From: Otis tarda
Taxonomy: Eukaryota; Chordata; Aves; Otidiformes; Otididae
DNA: 64,000 bases
Direction of reading: 5' to 3'
Assembly: GCA_026413225.1 (NCBI GenBank)
Contig: CM048575.1
Location: forward strand, 5,794,001 to 5,858,000
Shown here: in pieces, positions 45,561 to 56,038 of the stretch
Layout of the letters: the number at the start of each line of letters is the position of its first letter
How positions within the stretch are numbered: the stretch's first letter is position 1
Made by a program: the position numbers and the translations under genes
The notes under the pieces: model-generated
Seen by the model: only the letters and a program-made list of their open reading frames with translations
Databases searched by the model: none
Told to the model about the DNA's origin: nothing

Positions 45561-46989
45561 GGAGAGAGGAGCCAAGCACAAACACCGAAGTCTCTTTTTC
45601 CCTGCTTGTGCCAAACGGATTTGCTCCAGGTGAACGGCAGCAGCGGTAACTCGGACGTAAAAGTGTGGTGGGGCTGGAGCGCGGCCGCCTCTGGCAGCTT
45701 CCCCTCCCAAAAGCACAGGCTGGGGTGTCCACGCTCGCTCTGCACATGCACGGACGTGGTCACCCCGTTCCTGCCTGCAGAAGGAAACGGCCCGTCGCAG
45801 CGTGCCGCCTCGCCCTTGTTCCTGCCTACGCTTAGGGCCCATTTTCGAAAGCGACAGTCAGATATTCGACGGGTATGTTCATCTCAGCGCGTGGGCGGCT
45901 GTTCGCGTGCAGCCTTTGCGTCGGCGGTCGTTGCCGGGTGCCTGGAGCCGGAGGGATGCGGGGAGGGGAGCGGTGCATCCCTGCACCCCCCTGCATCAGG
46001 AGCTCCCTGCTCCCAGCGGCGCTGGGGCTGCCTGAACGCCCCCATCCCGAGCGACAGGGCCCGGTCCAGCAGCGCCGTCCAGCTTCCAGTGGGTAATTCT
46101 GCTAACATCCTTCCGGAACGGTCCTGCAGACGTAGGAACAATGATGGAATTGGTGGGTCTGAATAGAAGTACAAAAGCCTGTAGTAATCTCTCTAAAAAC
46201 TGCAGAATTCAGGTGAGAATGACATCCCTTCTGTAAGAGGGTTTATTTTTATCATTCAATTGAATTCTCAGAATTGCCATTCTCTCCCCAGCTCCACAAG
46301 AGAGTAGGAAAAGGAAATTTCTCCCCACTCAGCCTCCAGCTTCACAGCCCCTCTCCGAGGTAAGCCGTGAGTTTACAGCCCGGCAGCCGAGTGCTGGCGC
46401 AGCCGCCGTCGCGGGGACGCACGAGCTGTGGTGCCCCGCGTCCGGGCGAGCCCCGAGGCTGCAGCGGGACTGGGGGGCACGGGCAGGACTGAAAAACCTC
46501 TGAAACTGCTCCCAGGCTGAGACTCCGGGTGCAGCCCCCGCTTCGCCTGCGGTTTAAATAACCCGCAGCCTCACAAGCCCCTGCACGGCATCACCTCTAT
46601 TTCCAATCGACGCCTTCGCAGCGGGGCAGCCCTTTCACTGGATCTTCCTCCCTGCCCTCCTCTCCCCCTATTTCTCGTACTGCTCTTGGGTTTTTTTCCC
46701 ACTGCTGTTTTGCCAGAGGCTTTGCAGAATGCATCTACCCCTGGTTTGCTCAGGGAACTTCTCTTCCCCGCGTCCCCGCTCGCCATCGTGCCAGCTCTCC
46801 GGGCGGCGTGAGGCGCGGCTGCAGCCCGGAGCAGGGGGAATGCCGGCGGTAGGAAAGGCACGGCAGCCAGCACGGGAACGCCGGCGGGGTTTGTGTCTGC
46901 TCGGTTTCCATGTCACCCTCCCGCGAGGTTTTGGGCTCTGATCTCAACAGCTTCAGTGTCACCTGCAGCAGCAATGGGTGAAAAATGCT
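45561..46989. other. CpG-rich spacer with short AT-rich inset
   Basis: CpG-rich sequence is interrupted at 46190-46340 by an AT-rich inset carrying the 13-bp palindrome AATTCTCAGAATT at 46263-46275. The plus-strand frame 45606-46166 (186 codons) is unrecognised. CpG is again dense at 46590-46900. Confidence 0.4.
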
Positions 46990-47500
46990 GGGGGAAGCGC
47001 GGTTTGTTCGTTGACGGCATCCTTACAATGCGCATGGGGAAATTAACTTAAAGCCCAGGTTACGAAGAGAGCTAATTAGTTAATCCATGTAAAGTGCTTT
47101 AAGACTCTGGGATGAGGGGAGAGAATAGCTAATGGGGAGCTCAGACGGGGCTCTTGATGCAAAGTGAATTTCTGACAAGAAATCCTTACTGTACAGAGTG
47201 GAATTAAATTCAAGCGCTCGTCTAAAAGGAAAACCTCGGAATTGATCACATCCCAGCGAATAAAGCCAGTCCATCAGTTCAAGGGCATCTTACACGTATA
47301 TCCATGCCCACTAATTATTCCGCTTGAATCCAGCCTTCCTGGCAGATTCCCAGCGTCGATGCATTGAGGACCTCAGTGTCAACATTAGCTTTATAGCAGA
47401 CGGATAATTGCTAGTAAGTACCCGGAGCTGGACTGTGCCGGACAACATAATGGCAAAAATTAAATTCTTCCAACAAAATAGCTCTTTGCAAGCATGTTCA
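46990..47500. promoter_or_regulatory. Candidate non-coding element
   Basis: AT-rich complex block with GAGCTAATTAGTTAATC near 47069, which contains CTAATTAG and TTAAT words. No coding frame of note. Sharp contrast with CpG-rich flanks. Confidence 0.33.
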
Positions 47501-48429
47501 AGCAAAAACAGGCTCGAGAGAGAGCTCCGCTGCAAGGCAGAACAATTACAGAGCAATTAGAGGGGCGAGCTTCACCAGCTCACCTGCACAACACCTATTT
47601 TCCCCTCTACAATCATCTCTGTCAAAGCTTCAGACATCTCCTTTGTTCCCAACAACAGTCGCCGGCTAAATTGCTGTCGGTGAGAACGCTCCAGAGCCGT
47701 ACAGCTGACAGAAACCTGGGGAATGGCGTCCCAAGGCGTTTGCCAAATGCTCCTGCATACACATTTCGGGCTGAATCCTGCACTCTTTGGGGCCACCGTT
47801 ACCAGCGCAGGCTGTCCCAGGAGAAGGGATTTGCACCCCAGAGCGTCCGCCAGCCTGACACCCAGGTCCTACTCCTGTCACCGCTCGGCTCTGCCACACC
47901 AGCACGCCAGCGGGGAGGGCACCCAAACCGGGGCTGCGTCTCGCCGAGGAGCGGGGCTGGATGTCACCTGGCAGGAGCGGCCCCCAGCCCTGTCCTCGCA
48001 GGCGGGACCGCGGCTTCGGGTTATTAGCGCGTGTCGATGGGAACGGTAAATATTCTTTCCTCTCCATCGCACTGCGCTGGCGAGGGCCCTGCAGACCTGC
48101 GATAAACCTTCTGCGCGTTTATTTTAACACCTTCCTGTGGGATCGCACGTGAGCGGACTTTGGACGGCGGCAGCCAAGATGCCACTGCGGAGTTTGGGGA
48201 AGCCCCTGCCCTGACGCCGTCCCCGTCCCCTCCTGCCTTGCACCGCGGCTGGGCTGTCCCAGGGGCGCTGGGACGAGGGGCGCAGGCAGCCCCCCCACCC
48301 CGGGGCTCGCTCGCCTGGCCTTACGGAAGGGCCGTGCCGTGCCATGCCAAGCCAAGCCAAGCCAGGCACGCCAGCTCACGCTGCCCTGAGTGGCACACGT
48401 GGGAAGCAGAGGTGACAGTGATGCAGACG
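47501..48429. other. GC-rich spacer, no gene seen
   Basis: CpG-rich at 47880-48330. Overlapping chance frames, for example 47494-48027 plus (177 codons) and 47666-48067 minus. Confidence 0.4.
48331..48365 (+). repeat. GCCRN pentamer microsatellite
   Basis: Seven consecutive 5-bp units: two GCCGT, one GCCAT, three GCCAA and one GCCAG. This is a short diverged pentanucleotide array. Confidence 0.85.
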
Positions 48430-48790
48430 GCTTGAATTACTCCGGCTGCTCTGTCTAGCGAACGGCGTAAATTGGATTATGTTGTGAAGTCTTCTGTGAG
48501 GGCAGCTTTGCCATTTGAGTGGCATTTCCATATTCTGCCGAGCAACCCGCACGCCCATAAAATCTGATAAGTTTTCTCGGTCATCACTTTGTGTATTTTT
48601 ATGAGTCTATTAAAATGTGATTTACATTTTTTCAATTTCCCCCTTCCGTTTCCCTCCAATATGCCCAAGGGATGGGTGAATTAGATTGGAGGGAGCCCAG
48701 GACCATATGGCCAATTGGATTTGGCTCTCCTAAGTGTTCAGCAGAAAGTAATAGGGGTTTTAAACCTGTATCCCAAATTCTGGATGCCTG
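48430..48790. promoter_or_regulatory. Candidate non-coding element
   Basis: AT-rich complex block (most clearly 48460-48660) between CpG-rich flanks. No frame or simple repeat. Conservation is untested. Confidence 0.3.
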
Positions 48791-49499
48791 TCTTGTCTGA
48801 ATAGACAAACAGCTCCATTTTTTCAGGCTCCTGCGGAGCGCTGAGGCCGGCGGCGTTGTGACAAGGATGCCCGGGGTCTGTCCCGCCAGCCGACCCAGTG
48901 CCCAGGACCTCGCGGCTCCAAGCGTCAGGGACCAGTGCCAGGGCCTCGGCTCCGGGGGACCCAGCCGCCTCCACCCCCCTTCCTCCAACTCTGAAACGAA
49001 TTACCAGTTAATCGTTGTTCAAACGGAATATTTTTAGTCAGAAATAATGCTTTCTTTTCGAGACGACCGAAGCGTAAGTTATGCTTCCCACATTTCTCAG
49101 GGCAAACGCTGCCGCGTTCCCGGGACGGGAGCACAAAAGAGCCATGAGTGCTGCCGGATGAAAATTTGCTTTCAAATTTGAGAGAATATTTGTAGCAATT
49201 CCTTTCTCTGCAATTTGCTCGGTTCTGCTAACTACGGGTTGCCAGCCCCGTTCAAGGGCAGACGAGCAAGCGGGCCTCTGAGCAGCCTCTGCAGTCCTCT
49301 TTTCTCTGAAGGGACAGAGGGAGATTAATAGAAAAAGCAGCAGCAGGAGGGTTTGTCAAGAAAAATAACCATTTTCAGATCAAGGAGGCATGCTATCTTG
49401 ATTGTGAGCAAATGGCAAAGCAAAAGGACTCCCGAGCCTGCCCCTCATTACTGAAAGAAGCAAATTAAGGCAATTGCAGTTGAACACAAACCCAACATT
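48791..49499. other. No gene seen; mixed
   Basis: GC-rich until about 48985, then AT-richer at 48990-49220 and 49330-49490. Both AT-rich parts could be regulatory. Confidence 0.38.
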
Positions 49500-49930
49500 T
49501 GGTGTTCTTCCCCCCTCAGTCGCCCTCTTTCTCCCCGAGACCCTCGCAGCCCCGCCGCCCGGCGCCAGGTTTGCCCATTTTGCAGCCCAGGTTTTGCATC
49601 CCACAGGGCCCTCGGCTGCGTTAGCTCCCGGTTTCACCCAGCAGCGCCGAGGCACCGCGCGCCGTGCGCGCCGTGGGCTGCTGCCGCCATCGACGGAGAG
49701 CGGGGACGGTGGGGACCGGGCGGGGACGTGGGGACCAGCGTGGCTGGAGGGGACATCCGTCTGCGTGGGAGCCATCGGGAACGAGCGTGCCTCGCGATGG
49801 CTGGCAGGCGGGGACGGTGGCGGCTGGCGTGCGGGAGCTGCTCCGCGCCCCCCGCGAGCGGGGAGAGGAGAATTGCCGCTGCCCCCTCCCCTCCGTGGAC
49901 AAGGGACCAGTTTGCGCTGACTAACAGGAG
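49500..49930. promoter_or_regulatory. Orphan CpG-island-like segment
   Basis: One of the most CpG-dense stretches of the window, including GCCCCGCCGCCCGGCGCC near 49550 and GCACCGCGCGCCGTGCGCGCC near 49651 (first 20 bases quoted approximately). Frames are open on both strands throughout (49380-50237 minus is 285 codons), as expected for such composition. It could be an unannotated promoter. Confidence 0.42.
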
Positions 49931-50516
49931 AAAACCAACCGGCTTCGCTCTCCACCGCCGTTGGCATAACGTGGCTGCACTGTGTTTGTTTTCGTTCTCC
50001 AGTCGCCTTTGCATCCCCTGACAGCTTTCTGCTTGTAAATAGTCGAGTATCACATTCCCCCTGTGGAAAACAGGGTCGACAAAAACCTGAAATCCACCTT
50101 TTTTTGGTTTTTTTCCTTTTTTTTTGCAGCTGTGCTGCAATTTCAATTAACATACGCCTTGTTTTGCCCCCGGGGAATGGCGGTGAGAAGATGAGGAACG
50201 GGGAAAGCGTGGCAGGTAATGAAAGACACGTACTCATTTCTGCTCCAGCAGATAGTGCAAGTGCCCATTAAATGCTAAAATTAATTGTTTAAATTGTTCT
50301 GAACAGCGCTTACGAAAATCGCCTTGTCAGTGCAGCTGGGCATTTGGTTTCAAAAGCTTTCCCTGCGCTATCTGCATCTTAACGCTTTAGCAGCAAGCTT
50401 CTTCACGACAAACTAATTTGTTCTACACACATTTATTTTCTCCCTGCACAACACTTAGAAAAATACGTGGCAAAAATGCAGTTAATTTTTTTCCTCTTGT
50501 TTTCCTGCTGTTCCAG
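49931..50516. other. Mixed/AT-rich, with two 3' splice-site-like tracts
   Basis: A T-rich tract ends in TGCAG at about 50130. A second pyrimidine tract at 50485-50514 ends in CCAG with the AG at 50515-50516. AT-rich sequence between them (50200-50460) may be regulatory. See the exon-like interval that follows. Confidence 0.38.
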
Positions 50517-50660
50517 GGACAAATTGCTCCGGCGCTCGGTGGCATCCCACCGAAGGAGCGTCCCACGGACAGCCGGCACAGGCGGGTCTGGAAACGCCAC
50601 CAAAAACGGCCCCGGTGCAGCCATTGAGGGCACGGCCGGCGCCCAGATCTGCGCAGAGGA
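50517..50660 (+). other. Exon-like interval, weak candidate
   Basis: A strong 3' splice site (pyrimidine tract, then CCAG) ends at 50516, and a GTGAGG donor-like word starts at 50661. The interval is 144 bases, a multiple of three, and one plus-strand frame is open throughout, stopping only in the putative intron at 50662-50664. The encoded peptide is basic, then Gly/Ala-rich, and is not recognised. It could be a non-coding RNA exon or pure chance in GC-rich DNA. Confidence 0.15.
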
Positions 50661-51639
50661 GTGAGGTGGGAAGCACCCCCAGTGCCCCCAGCCTGCCCAG
50701 TGCCCCCAGCCCCAGCGCTGCCCAGCCGAGCTCCTCTCCCGTCCCGCTCAGGCTGTGGAGGGAAACACCCGGGCTGGAAGCGAGATGAAAATCCAGTCTG
50801 TCCCATTTCAGACGCCAACTGCCACCGTAACTGGATGAAATTTCGCCTGTGTGATGGAAGATGGAAGAGAAGTCCCAGGCTGGGACCGCCGCTCCCGGAG
50901 GCCGCTCCCGTCAGGGACCCCATCCCTGGGTGCTGGGGCCATCGTGACCGAAGCCGCCGGTACCGGGGCAGAGGCTGGAGTCCGCAGGCAGGACAAAGCC
51001 CTGCTCGGGAAGACGAGCGCCGTAAAGACCGAGGGAAGCAAGAGCTGTCAAGTAACATAAAACTCCAGCGTGCTAATAATTCTTCCTGCTTTTCCAAAGA
51101 CACATCACGGCAGGGTGCCAGCGGCGGTGACAGGCGCCGTTACGCAGCGCGGACCGGGCAGGCGCGTGGCTCTGCTGCCGGCAGGATCCATCGCCGCAGC
51201 CGGGGTCCAGTCGCCGGCGTGGATTTCCCTCTGTACTTTGTAATTATTACTGTTAACACCCTCAGTGGTGCTCTGGCTGCCCCGTGTGCCGGGAGGGTCC
51301 CAGCTGCCCACCCCACACATGTTTGGAGGGGGGTCCGGCCCTCGCCCAGCCCGTCCAGGGGTGCAGGGTTGGGCCCCCAGCTCGGGGGGCTCGGGGAAGG
51401 GGCAGGGACCCTCCGGCAGCCCTGGGGCGGCCCGAGCACCGTGCGCTGAACCCGTGCGGCTTTTCCTTCTCGACCTTGTCTTGACTTTGGGAATAGACCT
51501 CTGGACCACAACAGTTGCGACGGAAGGATTCATCCGGCTGCTCCAGAAGAGATGCGGAGCTCGGTTCCAGGTGCCGCGCGCTGGAGCTCTTTACCTCCCG
51601 AGCCAGCGCAGCCATCTCGGGGGCAGACACGCAGTCACT
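50661..51639. other. CpG-rich spacer, no gene seen
   Basis: The 262-codon plus-strand frame at 50661-51449 lies opposite minus-strand frames of similar length. The words AGTGCCCCCAGCC and close relatives recur at 50680-50720. No recognised domain. Confidence 0.4.
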
Positions 51640-52534
51640 TCTGCGACTATGAATATTGTATGGCTGCTTAGAAATTAAAATGGATTTGGAGTCGTGTGGC
51701 GTTTATATGCGCTCCTAATGTATGTTTGAACAGGAGAGGAACTATTTTCTCTCTTGAAATCCAAGCTTAATTTTTATCTTTATTATCTTTACAGCTTAGT
51801 GAATAATTAATTCTTTTTCTTGCAAGTTTTTGTTGGGTTTGAAGCAAAATTAATTCAGCCAGGGCCCTGGCTTTGTTGTCGTCGGTTGCAGGAGGCTGTG
51901 GAGGTCCCGGAGCAGCGGAGCATCCCGCCGGGGCCACAGACCGATGCAGGTTTGGGAATAAGGAGCCAAGAGCCTCATCCTGCGAGCGGAGGGACCAGGG
52001 CAGCGGGGCAGCATCTCGCCGCTCAGCACAGGGCCGTGGGGGCTCGGCGGGCGGGGGTCCCGCTGGCTCCGTGCCCACTGCCGGGTTACTTCAACGTGAA
52101 GGATTTTCCTGCCCGCCCCGAGCCCCTGGGCAGCGGTTTCCAGTCTAATTACCTACCAGGGCTTAAGCAGATGCTAATTCAGTCCCATTTTTCATGCTGA
52201 AACATGCACAAAAAATTTCCTACCACTGCTCAGGCAGAAAGACTTTGAGGCCTTTAATTGAAAATTAATCAGGAAAGTATGTGTGTGATACCCAAGCAGG
52301 CATGCAGGCCAAACGGAGGTGGACTCGATTAGAAAGAGAAATTGTGCTCCTCTTCTTTTACAGCATTCAGCGCGTTCACCAGCAGCGTGATCCCCAGCGA
52401 GGCGGCTTCCCGCGGTGAGCGCTGGCAGAGGTGCCGTGCGCGTTCGCCATGCCCGGCGGATGCCGTGGGTCCTGCACCGCGGGCCAGCCCCCCAGCATCA
52501 CCCCCTGCTGCTCCCACAGCCCCCGGCTCCTTGG
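51640..52534. other. AT-rich blocks around a GC-rich centre
   Basis: AT-rich blocks at 51640-51850 and 52140-52380 flank a CpG-rich segment (51880-52130). The AT-rich parts are possible elements; no gene is seen. Confidence 0.36.
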
Positions 52535-52873
52535 GACGGGGACCAGGATGGACAGGGATGGGGATAGGGATGGGGATGGGGATGGGGATGGGGATGGGGA
52601 TGGGGATGGGGATGGGGATGGGGACCAAGACAGACAGGGATGGGGATGGGGATGGGGATGGGGATGGGGATGGGGATGGGGATGGGGATGGGGACCAAGA
52701 CAGACAGGGATGGGGATGGGGATGGGGATGGGGATGGGGATGGGGATGGGGATGGGGATGGGGATGGGGACCAAGACAGACAGGGATGGGGATGGGGATG
52801 GGGATGGGGATGGGGATGAGGATGGGGATGGGGATGGGGACCAGGACAGACAGGGATGCGGACCAGGATGGGG
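52535..52873 (+). repeat. GGGGAT hexanucleotide array with higher-order period
   Basis: Blocks of tandem GGGGAT are separated by four copies of a spacer reading GGGACCAAGACAGACA, or CCAGGACAGACA in the last. Spacer starts at 52621, 52691, 52767 and 52837 give higher-order periods of 70, 76 and 70 bp, so one block has an extra hexamer. The plus strand is a continuous run of G4 tracts and should form G-quadruplexes. Frames across it (plus 52342-52884 and 52431-52979, minus 52376-52933) are open only because the repeat has no stop codon in any frame. Confidence 0.97.
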
Positions 52874-54731
52874 TCCTCCGTTAGCTGCAGCGTGGGAGAA
52901 TGGTGCTGGATGTCCGGAAGGGAAACGTGTCACAGTTGGGCACGTGGTTTATTGGCCTCTGCACCTCCTCAGGGACTGATACTCGCTTCTGATGGGATTT
53001 TTGGTTTTGTGTGTCATTGCAAAACTTCTCTTTATCTCCAATTAGAGATGAAACACATGTATAAATTAACCTGTAGCAAATGAGGATGAGGAAAGCAGCA
53101 ACTCAATTAGTGAACAGGCGAGTGACAAACCCAAGAACGTGACTTTGCAAAGGAGGGAGGGACAAGAAAAGCCTTTTCCCATGGGAAGAGCGATTCCCTC
53201 TGACGGGGAAGGAACCCACAGTCGTGCTGCACGCGCCCGTGTGTAGGATCACAGGAGATTAGGGAACACGTGCATGGGGAGAGATCGGATCAGAGGTGTG
53301 ATCAGACAATGAGCTGGTTTCGGCGATGACTCGATAGGCACTGCCTCCTGCGGCTGATGCGGAGCAGCCACCAGCGCCCGGCACAGGAATACACGGGGAA
53401 AAAGGAAGAAGAACCAGCTCAGTCAGCAAAGGGAAATGGTTTTAAACAAACTGTTCAGCTTCACTGGAAATGCAAACGGGGGCACGCGGGACTGAGGGTG
53501 CTGGCGGCGCGGAGCCAGCTCAGGGCCCCTCTGACTCGCTCGTCAAACGGGGCAGACTGGGGTGAGAAATAATTTCCACAGCCAAAGCTCTCGTCAGCGT
53601 GGGCCCCGAGAAATGGCGGCGCAGGGCTCGGCCCTGGCACACCCCGCCTTCGGGAGCGCCCGCAGCCCGCGTGCTCCTGGCGCAGCCCAGTTTCCCCAGT
53701 ACGGCCTGCTTTTGGGAAAAATTTGCTGGCAGCTTAAGGTGTGAATTCACAGAAGTTAACTGCAAACTTTCTGAATATGCATTTGGTTGTTTTGGTGGGA
53801 AGAAGAACCTGTTATCTTGGCAGCAGCCCTTTAGACAAAAACATTAATAGATTCAAAATAAAGATGCTGTTTCCGTGAGCGATTTGCTGTCACTGTAGCC
53901 AGCCAGAGATCAGAGATTCACTGCCGATGACCGGCTGATGGGAACGCACCGCACAGCTTCCCTTTCTCCGTTTAACCGCTCTCAGGGCCACGGTCCCGCC
54001 TGGCTGCGGGTTTCGAGGGGCGTTCCCAGGTAATGGGGGGGAACGGAGGGAGCACTCGGGGAGACTCGGCCCCGCCGGTGCTGTCGTGGAAGGGATTTCA
54101 CGTGCGCGGGCGGGAGCTGGGACCTGTTGCCGTTTGTGCCTGGTGAGGTGACGGCAGCCCGGCTGTGATTGGCATCTGAATCAACCGCAATATTCTGCTG
54201 ACGGCTCTCCCTCCTCCCGCAGCGGCGTATTTCACTCCAGCCTGGGCGTATTTATGAAGCAAAGCCTGTGTTTTGATAAGATTATTGTTTCTACCTGGCT
54301 GATGTATTCGCTGCTGTGAAGCACGGGCCAAAATCTCGCCGCCGGCACTGCCACCTCTCGTGGGTTTAGTGCAAGTGTTGCAGGATTTTGTGTTTTATTT
54401 GGTGTCTCAGAGCGTGGGTAGGAGGAGAACCCCGGATTCTCCTGCATTTAGGATGAGCTAGTGCGCAGGTGATGACAAGCGCTGGGAAGGAGGCTCTGTT
54501 ATTGGGGCACAAGCACTCAAACAGGGAAATTTTCACCAGTGTGTACTTGGCCTCCCCGACCTTAAATAATTTCACCTTAAAACAGTCTTAGAAGAGCTAT
54601 TGAACAGAGGGAGTAAAGCTGGCTATATTTCAGCATTGATTTTCTGCCAGCACGCCGTACTTTCTATAACGTGAACTTCAGTGATGCCTCAACGATCTCC
54701 CGCTCCCCGGCCAGGGCTGCCATCGCTGCGG
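52874..54731. other. No gene seen; mixed
   Basis: AT-rich patches at 52990-53110, 53730-53900 and 54560-54680 alternate with CpG-rich parts at 53480-53690 and 53990-54120. Only short frames are present. Confidence 0.4.
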
Positions 54732-54940
54732 GAGGATGGGGCGGGATGGGACGGGATGGGATGGGATGGGATGGGATGGGATGGGATGGGATGGGATGGG
54801 ATGGGATGGGATGGGATGGGATGGGATGGGATGGGACGAGACGGGATGGGATGGGATGGGACGGGACGGGACGGGACAGGATGGGATGGGATAGGATAGG
54901 ACGGGACGGGACAGGACAGGACAGGACAGGACAGACAGAC
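54732..54940 (+). repeat. GGGAT-family pentanucleotide array
   Basis: A homogeneous GGGAT core at about 54753-54835 is flanked by variant units. To the right the units drift through GGGAC to GGACA, and the array ends in GACAGACAGAC. Three-G runs with two-base loops make it a strong G-quadruplex candidate. Frames across it are open only because the unit contains no stop codon. Confidence 0.97.
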
Positions 54941-55837
54941 TATGCCTCGCCTGCCCCCACTGAGCACCGGCCAGGGAGGTGTCAGGGCCAAGCTCGGATC
55001 CGGCTCTTCGGGCATCTCTTCGCCCGAGGCATTCACAACACACACACTGCAGAGCTCAAGCACTGACACCAGGAGAGGAATTATGTTTAAACAGAAAGAT
55101 TTTCACAGTTTTTCTAAGAGCTTTCAAGTCTTTTGAAACAACTTTATCTCTAAATTCAAAAGTCTGTTTGAATAACCCGACATGAGATCAGTCTGGAAGG
55201 ACTGGAAGACCATCGCCTAACTGACAACAAGGAGCAGCAATTCCTTCTCACCCAGCTCCATTATCCCTGACCCGGTCTCGGGGAAACGGCCAGGATTGCG
55301 TTTCTGCATGCTCTTGGCGGGCGAGTTAATAATGTTTTGATGCACCGGAGGATTTTGCAGTTACTCCTGAAGAATTTCCCTGGAAGGGGCTGGGCAGGGG
55401 TGCTGGGGGTGGGATGCGCCCCGACATTGCCTCCTTTATTTCCAATATCAGGCTCCAGCTGTCCCAGCAGGACAGGCTGCACCGTCCCCTTCACCGGCGC
55501 GTGCCTGCCGTGCCGTGGCTCGGGGGCCAGATCCACAGACGTGTCTGCTCCCAAAACCAGACCACGAACTGGGAGACTTCGACTGAGAGTGGTGTTTGTC
55601 AATGCCACGCGCAGGAGGGAGGCGAAGCTGTGCTGCAAAGCGGCGTGGCCCAGCGATGTCCCGAGGAGAGGGGGCTGCTCGGGGCGGGGAGGGGACACCG
55701 GACACGGGACGCGGGGCCACCCGCCACGCTGGGGCTGCCAGCAGCTTTGCCAAGGGCTCCTGCAGTACTGGGCTGTGGGTTCTCCTGCTGCTGGAGGTCA
55801 GCAGCCAGCGAGCGGGGTGTTCAGGGAAGTGAGCTGA
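54941..55837. other. No gene seen
   Basis: An AT-rich patch at 55080-55180 may be regulatory. From 55250 to 55830 the sequence is GC-rich with overlapping frames on both strands (plus 55337-55837, minus 55261-55698) and no recognised domain. Confidence 0.4.
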
Positions 55838-55859
55838 ATAAATAAACAGAGAAAATCAA

Positions 55860-56038
55860 ACAAACATAGAAATGTATATAAACAAATCATAGAAATGTAT
55901 ATAAACAAATCATACAATGTATATAAACAAATCATGCACTGTAAATAAACAAATCATGCAATGTACATAAACCAATCACACAGTGTAAGCAAACAAATCA
56001 TACAATGTAAACAAACATGCCAACCGACGTAAACAAAC
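55860..56038 (+). repeat. 22-23 bp tandem array of forkhead-type words
   Basis: Eight units are spaced 23, 22, 22, 22, 22, 22 and 22 bp apart (counting from the T of the shared TGT word at 55873). Units share an aatgtatataaacaaatc-like core. Seven of eight contain a forkhead core RYAAAYA: ATAAACA in four, GCAAACA in one, and GTAAACA in two. The fifth unit reads ATAAACC. An extra ATAAACA lies just upstream at about 55842. The units differ by point changes, more toward the right end. The spacing is about two helical turns, which would place sites on one face of the DNA. Confidence 0.93.

Noticed and set aside
49380-50237. 285-codon minus-strand frame
   Set aside because: It coincides with the CpG-island-like segment and with plus-strand frames; composition explains it.
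52555-52850. Possible interstitial telomeric repeat
   Set aside because: The unit is GGGGAT with GACCAAGACAGACA spacers, not TTAGGG.
52342-52979. 180-185 codon frames over the GGGGAT array on both strands
   Set aside because: The hexamer has no stop codon in any frame, so these frames and their dipeptide repeats are a by-product of the array.
54671-55069. 120-131 codon frames over the GGGAT array
   Set aside because: They are open because the pentamer contains no stop codon; there is no independent evidence of translation.
55884-55896. Resemblance of aatcatagaa to a reversed CR1 tail
   Set aside because: Only a few bases match, and the following sequence is the 22-bp repeat rather than CR1.
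55860-56038. CRISPR-like appearance of the 22-bp array
   Set aside because: The units are contiguous, with no unique spacers, and the genome is vertebrate. It is a minisatellite.
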